A DNA stretch of 64,000 nucleotides from a candidate division WOR-1 bacterium RIFOXYB2_FULL_36_35 (GCA_001771505.1 MEUA01000040.1:1-64000); one strand, 5' to 3'. Positions 54,090-61,583 are shown, numbered from the stretch's first letter. Numbers and translations are program-made. The notes: generated by a model from the sequence alone, not told the origin.

Positions 54090-54119
54090 TTGACAAAATC
54101 AACATAACAAACATATAAT
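54090..54119 (+). promoter_or_regulatory. Promoter of the secreted repeat-protein gene
   Basis: TTGACA (54090-54095), an 18-base spacer and TATAAT (54114-54119), both consensus. A normal leader with AAAGGAGG follows before the ATG at 54154. Confidence 0.8.
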
Positions 54120-54153
54120 GAGTAACCAAATCAATAAAGGAGGAAAGGTTTTT

Positions 54154-54651
54154 ATGAATAGCAAAAAATTAACCGCGCTTTGTGTTGTATTCTGTTTTGT
54201 AATCTTTGCAATGGCAGCATCCGCTCAAAAAAGCCCAAGAGGGAGATCAGGCAGGGCAGATGACAGAAGAACCGTAGGAAAAGAGGTTGTTAAACAATCG
54301 GGCAAAACAACAGAAGATATTCGTGGGGTTGAAGGGAGACAGGATACCAGAAGGACTGTAGGAAAAGAAGCGCTCAAAGCATCAGGCAAAACAGTGGAAG
54401 ATTATAGAGGTAGATCGGGCAGGACTGAAACCAGGAGAGCGGTAGGAAAAGAGGCCGTTAAACAATCAGGGAAAACAAAGGAAGATATCCGTGGGGTTGA
54501 AGGGAGACAGGATACCAGAAGGACTGTAGGAAAAGAGGTTGTCAAACAATCAGGGAAAACAAAGGAAGATATCCGCGGGGTTGAAGGAAGAGAAGAATTC
54601 AGAAAAGATGTCGGCAAAGCTGTCTATGATGAATCAACAAAAAGTGAATAA
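54154..54651 (+). CDS. Secreted protein with 28-residue tandem repeats
   Basis: 165 residues from the ATG at 54154 (AAAGGAGG upstream). A signal peptide (LTALCVVFCFVIFAMAASA) is followed by about four and a half tandem repeats of 28 residues. The core is RRTVGKEVVKQSGKTTEDIR followed by G-x-x-G-R. The unit is rich in Arg, Lys, Gly and Glu, so the mature protein is highly basic and probably disordered or a repetitive helix-loop. Nucleotide repeats are 84 bp and nearly identical, pointing to recent expansion. No family recognised; an exported surface or envelope protein is likely. Confidence 0.82.
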   Translation: MNSKKLTALCVVFCFVIFAMAASAQKSPRGRSGRADDRRTVGKEVVKQSGKTTEDIRGVEGRQDTRRTVGKEALKASGKTVEDYRGRSGRTETRRAVGKEAVKQSGKTKEDIRGVEGRQDTRRTVGKEVVKQSGKTKEDIRGVEGREEFRKDVGKAVYDESTKSE

Positions 54652-54704
54652 GAAAAAATAATTTCACCCCGATTATCATAATAGGAGTTCATATTGTTTA
54701 TTTT

Positions 54705-54736
54705 AAAGGCCAGATTAAAACCCTGGCCTTTTTTTT
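54705..54736 (+). terminator. Rho-independent terminator
   Basis: AAAGGCCAG, loop ATTAAAACC, CTGGCCTTT and a run of eight Ts. It lies 53 bases downstream of the repeat-protein gene. Confidence 0.9.
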
Positions 54737-54755
54737 GTCGAGGAAACCTGCGACT

Positions 54756-54862
54756 GAACCCCGATTATAATTATGAGATTGTTGCGTAATGACAGTTTTT
54801 GCAATTTGTCATCCCCGCGAAAGCGGGGATCCACACGGGAATGACCATTATGCAACAGTCCC
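54756..54862 (+). repeat. P1 half plus shortened MITE-B
   Basis: AACCCCGATTATAATTATG at 54757 is a worn P1. From 54779 to 54862 is a MITE-B copy lacking its centre: the hairpin CCCCGC/GCGGGG is joined directly to ACGGGAATGACC and the right end ATGCAACAGTCCC. No gene lies in this gap. Confidence 0.7.
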
Positions 54863-54931
54863 ATAATCGGGATGAATTTTTCTGGTTAGTCTGTAAATAA
54901 TCAGGGTTAAGTGATATAATTATTTATAATT

Positions 54932-55561
54932 ATGAAAAGATCAGCTGCTTTATTATTAATTTTATTAAATTTAATCTCAACAGGTTTTGCGTTAAGCCCA
55001 CAGGAAAATCAATATGTTAACGAGCTTAATTACAAGCGAAATAAAATTGAGATTTTAGTAAAAAAACGCCTGGTCAACGAAAATACAGGTTATAGTAAAA
55101 CAGATTTTTACACTACAACATACACACAAGAAGCTTACTCCTCCACATGGGGATATGGATCCACGTTATCAAACCAAAGGTCAGAAGTAAAAGAGATAGA
55201 AGACTGGATAATTGTTAAAGGGGGCATTAAGACCCTTTCTGATAACGAATTTCTCTCATTGGTAGAAGATTATAAATTGGCCGCTGAAATAAAAGAAAAA
55301 GAAAATAACAAAGACAAAATGAGATTTATTGGCAATGTTATAAGCCTCGGAGGGATAGGATATATGTTACTATCGGCAGGAACGGATAATTCTTCCTATT
55401 CTGTAACAACAGGAGGGATAATAACAGCTGTGGGATTTTTACTTAGCGCGTTTAATTCTCCTCAAAAACACTATATAGATCCGGACATGGCGCAAGAAAA
55501 AGCCGATGCTTATAACATCAAGTTAAAACAAGCTCTTGGATTGCCTATCACTTTTGAATAA
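54932..55561 (+). CDS. Exported hypothetical protein
   Basis: 209 residues. Signal peptide (SAALLLILLNLISTGFA), then a charged helical region (ENQYVNELNYKRNKIEILVKK), a Tyr/Thr/Ser-rich stretch, and a hydrophobic hairpin (FIGNVISLGGIGYMLLSAGT and IITAVGFLLSAF). It may be membrane-associated with the N-terminal part in the periplasm. No family recognised. TATAAT at 54915-54920 gives a short leader. The stop TAA runs into a half P1 (AACCCCGATT). Confidence 0.7.
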   Translation: MKRSAALLLILLNLISTGFALSPQENQYVNELNYKRNKIEILVKKRLVNENTGYSKTDFYTTTYTQEAYSSTWGYGSTLSNQRSEVKEIEDWIIVKGGIKTLSDNEFLSLVEDYKLAAEIKEKENNKDKMRFIGNVISLGGIGYMLLSAGTDNSSYSVTTGGIITAVGFLLSAFNSPQKHYIDPDMAQEKADAYNIKLKQALGLPITFE

Positions 55562-55595
55562 ACCCCGATTAGAGGCTTAAAGTTTCTTCCCCAAA

Positions 55596-56003
55596 TTATT
55601 TTTTTGATATGGAGATGAAACCGCACCAAGGTAAAAGTTTTGGTTTATCAAAGTAATCTAAAATCGGATAATTCCTGCAAATCGAAGGCCTCCAAAAATA
55701 GTTCTGGCATTTTCCATCTTTCCCCCTGTGTTTACATGAAAATGCCAAGTAATTTTTTTCATAATCCACATATAAAATATAAAAACCATAAAGCCAGGAT
55801 ATAAAGGAAATTGCTATATTTCTAAAAAGCTTGTTATTTATCTGCCTATTTGTCCCACGAAGAAGTATCTCCTCACAACATCTGCCGCATCGCTTGCATT
55901 TACCGCCTATTTTATGTCGAGCAGGAAATATATGCCGTAAAGATTGTACAACCAGATTATCAAAAAGCATAAATGAAATTATAAAGCGTTTTAATAAAAT
56001 CAT
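55596..56003 (-). CDS. YkgJ family cysteine-cluster protein
   Basis: 135 residues with CKRCGRCCEE, the CxxCxxCC signature of this metal-binding family. Further Cys are CKHRGKDGKCQNY and SICRNYP, which complete the usual eight-cysteine pattern. It probably binds iron-sulfur or zinc. Between the cysteine groups is an aromatic hydrophobic segment. AGGGTG is upstream of the ATG. It is divergent from the arsR operon. Confidence 0.85.
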   Translation of the reverse strand: MILLKRFIISFMLFDNLVVQSLRHIFPARHKIGGKCKRCGRCCEEILLRGTNRQINNKLFRNIAISFISWLYGFYILYVDYEKNYLAFSCKHRGKDGKCQNYFWRPSICRNYPILDYFDKPKLLPWCGFISISKK

Positions 56004-56057
56004 AATTTACACCCTAATGATACCAAGCCAAGCAGACAGAGCGCAAGAACAATAAGC

Positions 56058-56099
56058 ATGTCAACACATATTGACATAGATAAAAATTAATGTTATTAT
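56058..56099 (+). promoter_or_regulatory. Promoter and candidate ArsR operator
   Basis: -35 TTGACA (56071-56076), 17-base spacer, -10 TATTAT (56094-56099), start expected at the ATG (56107). A perfect inverted repeat ATGTCAA/TTGACAT with a 6-base gap (56058-56077) covers the -35 box, the right place for an ArsR-family repressor. Confidence 0.65.
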
Positions 56100-56106
56100 A
56101 TATATA

Positions 56107-56403
56107 ATGAATAAAGGACCGAGGTGCTGCGACATAAATCTAACCCCGCTTGTAAAAGCGTTAAAGGCTCTTTCAGAGGAAAACAGGCTAAAAATCATCT
56201 GCTTGCTTAAAAAATCAGAAAAGTGTGTTTGCAAGATAGGAGAGTTTCTAAATCTCCCTCACAACCTGATATGCCACCATTTAAAAAAACTCACAAAAAT
56301 CAAAATATTAATATCAACAAAAAAAGGAAACTTTACATATTACAAAATTAACAATAAAGAATATAAAAAGCTTTTAAAAGAGATAAACTGCTTACTAAAT
56401 TAA
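56107..56403 (+). CDS. ArsR/SmtB family metal-responsive repressor
   Basis: 98 residues, winged helix. ALSEENRLKIICLLKKSEKCVCKIGEFLNL holds the helix and the metal box (KCVCK, the usual ELCVCDL site). LICHHLKKLTKIKILISTKKGNFTYYKI is the DNA-binding wing. Metal or arsenite should release it from DNA. It heads the operon of zinc-ribbon protein and permease, and an inverted repeat lies over its own -35 box, so it likely autoregulates. No ribosome site, as expected for a leaderless start. Confidence 0.9.
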   Translation: MNKGPRCCDINLTPLVKALKALSEENRLKIICLLKKSEKCVCKIGEFLNLPHNLICHHLKKLTKIKILISTKKGNFTYYKINNKEYKKLLKEINCLLN

Positions 56404-56420
56404 AAAGGGAGGAATAAAAA

Positions 56421-56645
56421 ATGCCAACATATAAATTTTTATGTAAAAGTTGCAACTCTAAGTTTGAAATCAACGCGTCTATTAAAGAAAAAGAGGAAAA
56501 AGATCCTAAGAAGTTTTTTTGTCCAAAATGCAAATCAACAAACATAAAACAAAAGTTTTCTTTTGCAACACTTTTGGGCCTAGGAAATAAAGAAAGCAAC
56601 TGTTGCAGTGGAAAAAGCAGCGGTTGCTGTTGCAAGGAGAAATAA
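56421..56645 (+). CDS. FmdB-type zinc ribbon with Cys-rich tail
   Basis: 74 residues. FLCKSCNSKFE and FFCPKCKSTNI form a two-knuckle zinc ribbon of FmdB type. The last 17 residues, ESNCCSGKSSGCCCKEK, are unusually Cys-rich and may bind a soft metal. It lies between the arsR repressor and the permease, so a chaperone or sensor for arsenic or another metal is plausible. GGAGG precedes the ATG. Confidence 0.8.
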   Translation: MPTYKFLCKSCNSKFEINASIKEKEEKDPKKFFCPKCKSTNIKQKFSFATLLGLGNKESNCCSGKSSGCCCKEK

Positions 56646-56647
56646 AA

Positions 56648-57586
56648 ATGTTTCAATATATAGCGGATATTATATCTTTTGGTCTGTTTAAGCTTAATCC
56701 CGCATCTACTTTGGGTCAAAGTGTCAATTTTTTTATATACGATTCACTAAAAATAACTTTTTCTATAATTATAATAATAACAATTATCAGTTTTTTAAGA
56801 ACATATCTTTCATCTCAAAATATAAAACAAATCCTCTCGAAAGAGAAATTCGGCTTAAGTTACCTTATTGCCTCTTTATTTGGCGCTATATCTCCTTTTT
56901 GTTCATGTTCATCCGTTCCGATATTTATAGGCTTTGCAAAAGCAGGAGTCCCAATAGGAGTCGCTTTTGCTTTTCTTATCACATCCCCCCTTGTAAACGA
57001 AATAGTATTTGTTTTAATGATTGGAACCTTTGGATTAAAAACAGCGTTACTATATTCTTCTTTTGGAATATTGCTTGGCATTGTAGGCGGAATGATTTTA
57101 CAAAGGACTGGATTAGATAAAGATATAATAGGCGTTGATAAAAAAGCCGAAGAAGAATATCTGCCTAAAACCTTATCTGGCAAACTAGAATATGCAATTT
57201 CTGAAACAGCTTCGATTTTAAAAAGAATCTTTCCATATATTCTAATAGGAATAGCAATCGGAGCTTTTATCCATGGCTATGTACCAACTGATTTTATAAC
57301 AACACATATAAAATCAAAGTCTCTTTTTGCCGTCCCCATAGCGGTATTAATCGGAGTGCCACTCTATGCTGGGTGCTCAACTCTTGTCCCGATAATTTTC
57401 GCATTTACTCAAAAAGGGATAGCAACCGGAACCGCTTTAGCGTTGATGATGGCTGTAGCGGGGCTCTCATTCCCTGAAGCTGTGATGCTAAAAAGTGTCA
57501 TGAAAACAAGACTATTGCTGATCTTCTTTAGCATAGTCACAATTGGAATAATTTGTATTGGATATTTCTTTAATCTGATATATTAA
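56648..57586 (+). CDS. Permease, ArsP/YraQ type (metal or metalloid efflux)
   Basis: 312 residues with about eight membrane segments. Signatures of the permease (DUF318) family are FCSCSSVPIFIGFAKAGVP and the second repeat GVPLYAGCSTLVPI, which place pairs of Cys in the membrane. Relatives export arsenite or methylarsenic or protect against metals. In the operon with arsR and a Cys-rich zinc ribbon, the substrate is likely a thiol-reactive metal(loid). AAGGAG precedes the ATG. Its TAA stop is followed immediately by P1 (ACCCCGATTATC). Confidence 0.88.
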   Translation: MFQYIADIISFGLFKLNPASTLGQSVNFFIYDSLKITFSIIIIITIISFLRTYLSSQNIKQILSKEKFGLSYLIASLFGAISPFCSCSSVPIFIGFAKAGVPIGVAFAFLITSPLVNEIVFVLMIGTFGLKTALLYSSFGILLGIVGGMILQRTGLDKDIIGVDKKAEEEYLPKTLSGKLEYAISETASILKRIFPYILIGIAIGAFIHGYVPTDFITTHIKSKSLFAVPIAVLIGVPLYAGCSTLVPIIFAFTQKGIATGTALALMMAVAGLSFPEAVMLKSVMKTRLLLIFFSIVTIGIICIGYFFNLIY

Positions 57587-57595
57587 CCCCGATTA

Positions 57596-57694
57596 TCAAA
57601 AAGGAGACGGCGCCTGATTGCACCCGATAAACACCAGTGCCGCAACAAAATACAATAATACTACTAGAACAGAGACAAAGGTTGCATATCTCAA
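57596..57694 (-). CDS. Small lipoprotein (32 residues, entericidin-like size)
   Basis: A short gene. The TTG start at 57694 has GGGGAGG nine bases upstream, and the frame runs 32 codons to TGA. The product starts with a long hydrophobic signal (FVSVLVVLLYFVAALVF) ending in the lipobox VFIGC, then NQAPSPF. A signal-peptidase-II site this near the C-terminus leaves an eight-residue lipopeptide. TTGACT and TATACT lie upstream (57735-57762). Resembles bacterial small lipoproteins, but no named family can be claimed. Confidence 0.7.
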   Translation of the reverse strand: MRYATFVSVLVVLLYFVAALVFIGCNQAPSPF

Positions 57695-57734
57695 AGTATG
57701 TCGCCTCCCCTATCTTATACCTAATTTTATAAGG

Positions 57735-57762
57735 AGTATATACCCACACATACAAAAGTCAA
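57735..57762 (-). promoter_or_regulatory. Promoter of the small lipoprotein
   Basis: On the minus strand: TTGACT (57757-57762), a 16-base spacer, TATACT (57735-57740). Confidence 0.65.
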
Positions 57763-57844
57763 GCGCTACTGCTACAAAGTACATGCTATTACATAAATCC
57801 CGACTATCATTATCGGCGCTTAAAATTTCGTATGAATAATCGGG

Positions 57845-57988
57845 GGGTCTGTTGCATAATGGTCATTCCCGTGAAAACGGGAATCTATTTTTTATAAAAC
57901 AACCCCGATTATAATAATCGGGGTTAAGATGGATCCCCGCTTTTGCGGGGATGACAAATTGCAAAAACTATCATTACGCAACAAGCCC
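57845..57988 (-). mobile_element. MITE family B, full-length copy (inverted)
   Basis: 144 bp, matching the copy at 1475-1617 but reversed. Ends GGGTCTGTTGCATAATGG and, on the other strand, GGGCTTGTTGCGTAATGA. It contains the CCCCGATTATAATAATCGGGG palindrome at its centre and hairpins at both sides. Confidence 0.82.
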
Positions 57989-58020
57989 TCAGGATAAATG
58001 CGTTATGATATAATAAAATC

Positions 58021-58896
58021 ATGAAGGAATTAAAGAAAAGATCTGAACCCCGATCATTCATGGACAAACAGAATTCTAGTAGGCTGCTCAGAAAATCCTT
58101 AGGCATGAACCCCGATTCCCTAATCGGGGTGAATAATCGGAGTAAAATTGCAATTTATGCGGCAAAAAAAGCCGGAAAAATGCTTGCGGAAAACTTTCAA
58201 AAAAAAACAAAGGTATCAACAAAAAAAGATGGCAGTTTGGTTACCCAGTTTGATTTAAAATCAGAAAAAATAATAATAGATATTATAAAAAAAAGGTTTC
58301 CGACAGATAATATTCTGTCAGAAGAGAGCGACAATTTAAACTTCAACTCAAATTTTACATGGATAATAGATCCAATCGATGGAACACACAATTATATCCG
58401 CAACATAGAGATATTCGGAGTTTCCATAGGGATTCAATACAAAGAGGAGATTGTCGCAGGCGTAATATTTATCCCACTCACAAATGAGCTTTATACAACA
58501 GAAAAAGGGAAAGGCGCATTTAAAAACGGAAAAAGATTAAAAGTTTCAAATAAGGATTTAAAAAATTCAACAATGATATATGACAGCACAATAAAACTAG
58601 CTCCTAAAAAAATGTCAAAAGCATTAAAAAAATTATCCCTAAAAACCTTTAATCTCAGAATGCTCGGTTCAACCGTAAGAAGTTTGACATATATAGCTGA
58701 AGGAAAAGCTGAAATAGAGATTGAATTTAATGATAAAATCTGGGATTTTGCGGCAGGAATGTTGCTTGTAAGAGAAGCCGGAGGAATTTTCACGGATTTT
58801 AAAGGAGACAAAAACCTCAGGGTAAAACAAACTTATATAGCTTCAAATAAAAAAGTTTATAAAGAGGCATTAAAAATACTTGAAAATCTGGGTTAA
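58021..58896 (+). CDS. Inositol monophosphatase family phosphatase (SuhB-like)
   Basis: 291 residues, a Mg2+-dependent sugar-phosphate phosphatase. ILSEES, WIIDPIDGTHNYI and WDFAAGMLLVREAGG are the three metal-site motifs. The first about 42 residues are unusual: SEPRSFMDKQ and MNPDSLIGVNNRSK derive from P1 repeats (58045-58143), and family proteins normally begin around IAIYAAKKAG. Either the gene uses a repeat-derived start, or the true start is the internal ATG at 58105. TATAAT (58009-58014) six bases before the ATG would make the message leaderless. Substrate undetermined. Confidence 0.87.
   Translation: MKELKKRSEPRSFMDKQNSSRLLRKSLGMNPDSLIGVNNRSKIAIYAAKKAGKMLAENFQKKTKVSTKKDGSLVTQFDLKSEKIIIDIIKKRFPTDNILSEESDNLNFNSNFTWIIDPIDGTHNYIRNIEIFGVSIGIQYKEEIVAGVIFIPLTNELYTTEKGKGAFKNGKRLKVSNKDLKNSTMIYDSTIKLAPKKMSKALKKLSLKTFNLRMLGSTVRSLTYIAEGKAEIEIEFNDKIWDFAAGMLLVREAGGIFTDFKGDKNLRVKQTYIASNKKVYKEALKILENLG
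58045..58143. repeat. P1 repeats at the start of the IMPase gene
   Basis: GAACCCCGATCATTCATGG (58045-58063) and GAACCCCGATTCCCTAATCG plus GGGTGAATAATCGG (58108-58140). They are read in frame as SEPRSFM and NPDSLIGVNNR. Confidence 0.75.
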
Positions 58897-58907
58897 ACAA
58901 ATAAACA

Positions 58908-59465
58908 CTATTTGATACTAATTTCATTTTTTGCCAAATAATCCGCAAAATGTTCTATTCTCTTTAAAACATTTAAAAGTAAATTCATCGCAGATTCATC
59001 AGAAAAACCACTGGTGATAGAAAATTTCCCCCAAACCTTTGAGAATTCCAATCCGGGAATACCTTCGGTCTCTCCAACAAAGCTAAAAGATAAAACCCCT
59101 TTATGCACAGGCCAAACTGCAGTGTTCTTATACAAAAGGCTAAGATCAGATACAAGCTCTCGACTTACCAGCCTTTCAATATCAAACAACCATTTATCTC
59201 TAATTTCTAAAAAATCATCATTTGATATGATCACAGGTTTAGAATAAAAAACAAGGTATAAAAAACGACCAAACTGCTTTGCATCAAAAGCTGAAATATA
59301 GACAGGAGGCTGTAAGGCATTATCAAGATTCCTATACGCATAAAAAATACCTGATTTATAAGCTACATCATATCGAGTGTTTCCCCCATTGCAAGAGATT
59401 CTCCTCGGAAAAGAGTCTCCAACCTTTAAATATCGAATAAACGGAGTTCCTATTATAACAGACAT
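58908..59465 (-). CDS. Hypothetical protein downstream of the MBL-CoaD-CoaE fusion
   Basis: 185 residues, no recognised family and no signal peptide. It begins with beta strands (SVIIGTPFIRYLKVGDSF) and continues mixed, with FGRFLYLVFYSKPVIISNDDF in the middle and a helical C-terminus. AAGGGG is upstream of the ATG. It follows the fusion gene in the same direction, separated by 81 bases containing a P1 element, and may belong to the same transcript. Confidence 0.6.
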   Translation of the reverse strand: MSVIIGTPFIRYLKVGDSFPRRISCNGGNTRYDVAYKSGIFYAYRNLDNALQPPVYISAFDAKQFGRFLYLVFYSKPVIISNDDFLEIRDKWLFDIERLVSRELVSDLSLLYKNTAVWPVHKGVLSFSFVGETEGIPGLEFSKVWGKFSITSGFSDESAMNLLLNVLKRIEHFADYLAKNEISIK

Positions 59466-59510
59466 TAAAATATTACCCCTTTTTCCTTTTCAACTATATA
59501 CTTTCTCGGC

Positions 59511-59550
59511 AACCCCAATTATTCACCCCGATTAGGATATTCGGGGTTAA
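59511..59550. repeat. Composite P1 repeat at a stop codon
   Basis: AACCCCAATTATTCACCCCG, then ATTAGGATATTCGGGGTTAA. The right edge supplies the TAA stop of the MBL-CoaD-CoaE fusion (59547-59549). Confidence 0.8.
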
Positions 59551-61583
59551 CGTACTACTTTTGCTCGTTTCCCATATTCAAAAAACAACAAATCATAAAT
59601 ATTTTCAACATTAAAAGAATGCTCGCCTTCTAAGGTCACAAACAAACGATCATATTCTCCTTTTTGCATAATTTTTCCACGTTCAACCCGTTCACTCCCT
59701 GTTAATTGGCTTGATATCCTGTGTTCAATCTGATCGGCATCAAAACCCCTTTCAGATAATCTCTTTCTTTGAAGACTCAAAGGGAGATTAATAATTATAA
59801 GATTGTTATCCACTAGCTCGGTTAATTCCCTCTCAATGAAAATTGCCCCCTCCACCAAAACAATCCCCGGTCCAATCCCTCTTAACTCTCTGGAAAAAAG
59901 ATACAAAAGAGCTTCTAGCATCATGTCAGTCAACTCTTTTAATAAGTTTCTGTCATCAAAAACAATCTCTCCCAATTTTTTATGATTGATAGTATCATCA
60001 ACATTTAAAACACTTCTTCCAAACCTGTCGACAATTTTCTGTCTGATACCAAAATACAATGGGACATTATCCTTGCTTCCTAAAATTATTCGCGTAAACT
60101 TGTCAAAATTTATAAAATGAATTTTTAAGTCTTTTTTCTGGCCAAAAGAAGACAACTCTTTACAAAAAGTCGACTTTCCGGAAGCGATTCCTCCTGTCAC
60201 ACCTATTAACATCTGCCCCATATTACGTATCCGTAAAGACTCTCTGACTAAAGACGTAGCATAAGTATTAAGGTTTATCCCCAAAGAAATCAACATCTTC
60301 AGGTTGCTTGAACTGACACTTGTCAAAGAAGGATCTGTTTGCGGAACAAGTAAAGTTATCGGCTCACCGCTCAACCTGCTGTTTAAAGCAGCGAGTGTCG
60401 ACTCATAAACAAAATCAGCCTCATCTCTTACCCCTTTAATAAAAGCTGGAATCGTATTCTCATATAAATAGTCGGCTATAACACCGTCATCACTCCTGAC
60501 CTCCACCCTATCTCGAAGATTAACGGGAATACTGTTTTTTATAAGAAAAATTCTTTCGTCAGGAGAAAAAACCGGTTTTTTCCTGGGGTTAGTCCCCGTC
60601 ATAATACATAATTTAGCCTTGGGATAACGCTCTAAATAACGCGTTACAATATCAAGATGTCCATAAGTAAACGGATCAAAAGTCCCGGGATAGACTGCGT
60701 CAGCCTTAAAAAACTCCTTGAGCCCTTTCGCTCCAACTGACTGAACTAAATGCTCCGGCATAAAATCATCAGCGATCCTAAGGGATGAATCCTTTGCTAC
60801 TATCTCCCTTCTTAAATCGTCTTCCAAGACTTCAGGAATATGACATAAGACCATTCTCTTTTGAATATTTGCCGACAATGTGAAAAGTTGGGAAAAATGT
60901 GTATGAGCTGAGCTTAAAGGCCTATATGCCCCAGCCTCATGAAAAATAACGCCACCAGGTTGCGCAAGAAAAGATATCAGCTCTTCATCAAAAGGAGTAT
61001 CGCTCGAAAAGCCGGCAATGATTTTATCTTTTTGGTCATATAAACAAAAAGCCAACGTATCAAAATGCAAAGAATGTTTAGTAGATCGATTAAACACCCT
61101 AATTGAACCAAATCCTGGAATAAAACTCTTTGCCCCCCACTTGACCGGGAAAAAATTAATATAATCACCAAAAACCTTAGGAGATAAAGACCCTTCCATG
61201 CGATCATGGCCAAATGCGCCTTTTAATCTATCCCACAATAAATCGCGTATACTGGGGAGTGTAATCAAATTTAATTTAGATTGCTCGCCAAAATATTTTG
61301 CCCACAATAAAGTATCAAGGCCACCTATATGATCCGCATCAATATGAGTAACAACAAGATAATCCAATCTGGTCAAACGTGATTCGGAGACTAGCCCAGA
61401 ATCATTTGCAAGGGCAGGATAAATATATGAAGGAGCGTCAACCGCCAATGTCTTTCCATTATTACAAACAACAATTAATGTCTCTCTATGATTAGAAGCA
61501 CGATCTAAAGCAAATGTATCGTGATAACCATAAGCTTTAATCTTCCAACTTTTAGTCTCCATATTATTATAAATCGCAGCCAC
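59547..61583 (-). CDS. Triple fusion: metallo-beta-lactamase fold, CoaD and CoaE domains
   Basis: 678 residues. Residues 12-280 form an MBL-fold domain: VVTHIDADHIGGLDTLLW holds a THxDxDHxGG metal site, and FSSDTPFD and IFHEAGAY supply further candidate ligands. Residues 295-450 are phosphopantetheine adenylyltransferase: VYPGTFDPFTYGHLDIV with the TxGH motif, MTGTNPRKKP, FIKGVRDEADFVYE and VSSSNLKMLISLG. Residues 457-678 are dephospho-CoA kinase: GVTGGIASGKSTFCKEL, VLVEGAIFIERELTELVDNNLIIINLP and QRKRLSERG. CoaD-CoaE fusion resembles eukaryotic COASY; the MBL addition is new to me. GTG start with AGGAG nine bases upstream. A separate coaE exists at 25852. Confidence 0.85.
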   Translation of the reverse strand: MAAIYNNMETKSWKIKAYGYHDTFALDRASNHRETLIVVCNNGKTLAVDAPSYIYPALANDSGLVSESRLTRLDYLVVTHIDADHIGGLDTLLWAKYFGEQSKLNLITLPSIRDLLWDRLKGAFGHDRMEGSLSPKVFGDYINFFPVKWGAKSFIPGFGSIRVFNRSTKHSLHFDTLAFCLYDQKDKIIAGFSSDTPFDEELISFLAQPGGVIFHEAGAYRPLSSAHTHFSQLFTLSANIQKRMVLCHIPEVLEDDLRREIVAKDSSLRIADDFMPEHLVQSVGAKGLKEFFKADAVYPGTFDPFTYGHLDIVTRYLERYPKAKLCIMTGTNPRKKPVFSPDERIFLIKNSIPVNLRDRVEVRSDDGVIADYLYENTIPAFIKGVRDEADFVYESTLAALNSRLSGEPITLLVPQTDPSLTSVSSSNLKMLISLGINLNTYATSLVRESLRIRNMGQMLIGVTGGIASGKSTFCKELSSFGQKKDLKIHFINFDKFTRIILGSKDNVPLYFGIRQKIVDRFGRSVLNVDDTINHKKLGEIVFDDRNLLKELTDMMLEALLYLFSRELRGIGPGIVLVEGAIFIERELTELVDNNLIIINLPLSLQRKRLSERGFDADQIEHRISSQLTGSERVERGKIMQKGEYDRLFVTLEGEHSFNVENIYDLLFFEYGKRAKVVR

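Noticed and set aside
54250-54600. Regular 84-bp direct repeats resembling a CRISPR array
   Set aside because: The repeats are contiguous and code for protein repeats in an open frame with a signal peptide; there are no spacers and no cas genes.
57570-57755. Longer minus-strand frame overlapping the small lipoprotein
   Set aside because: It lacks a ribosome site and reads Cys/Ser-rich nonsense; the overlapping lipoprotein frame has a start, Shine-Dalgarno, lipobox and promoter.
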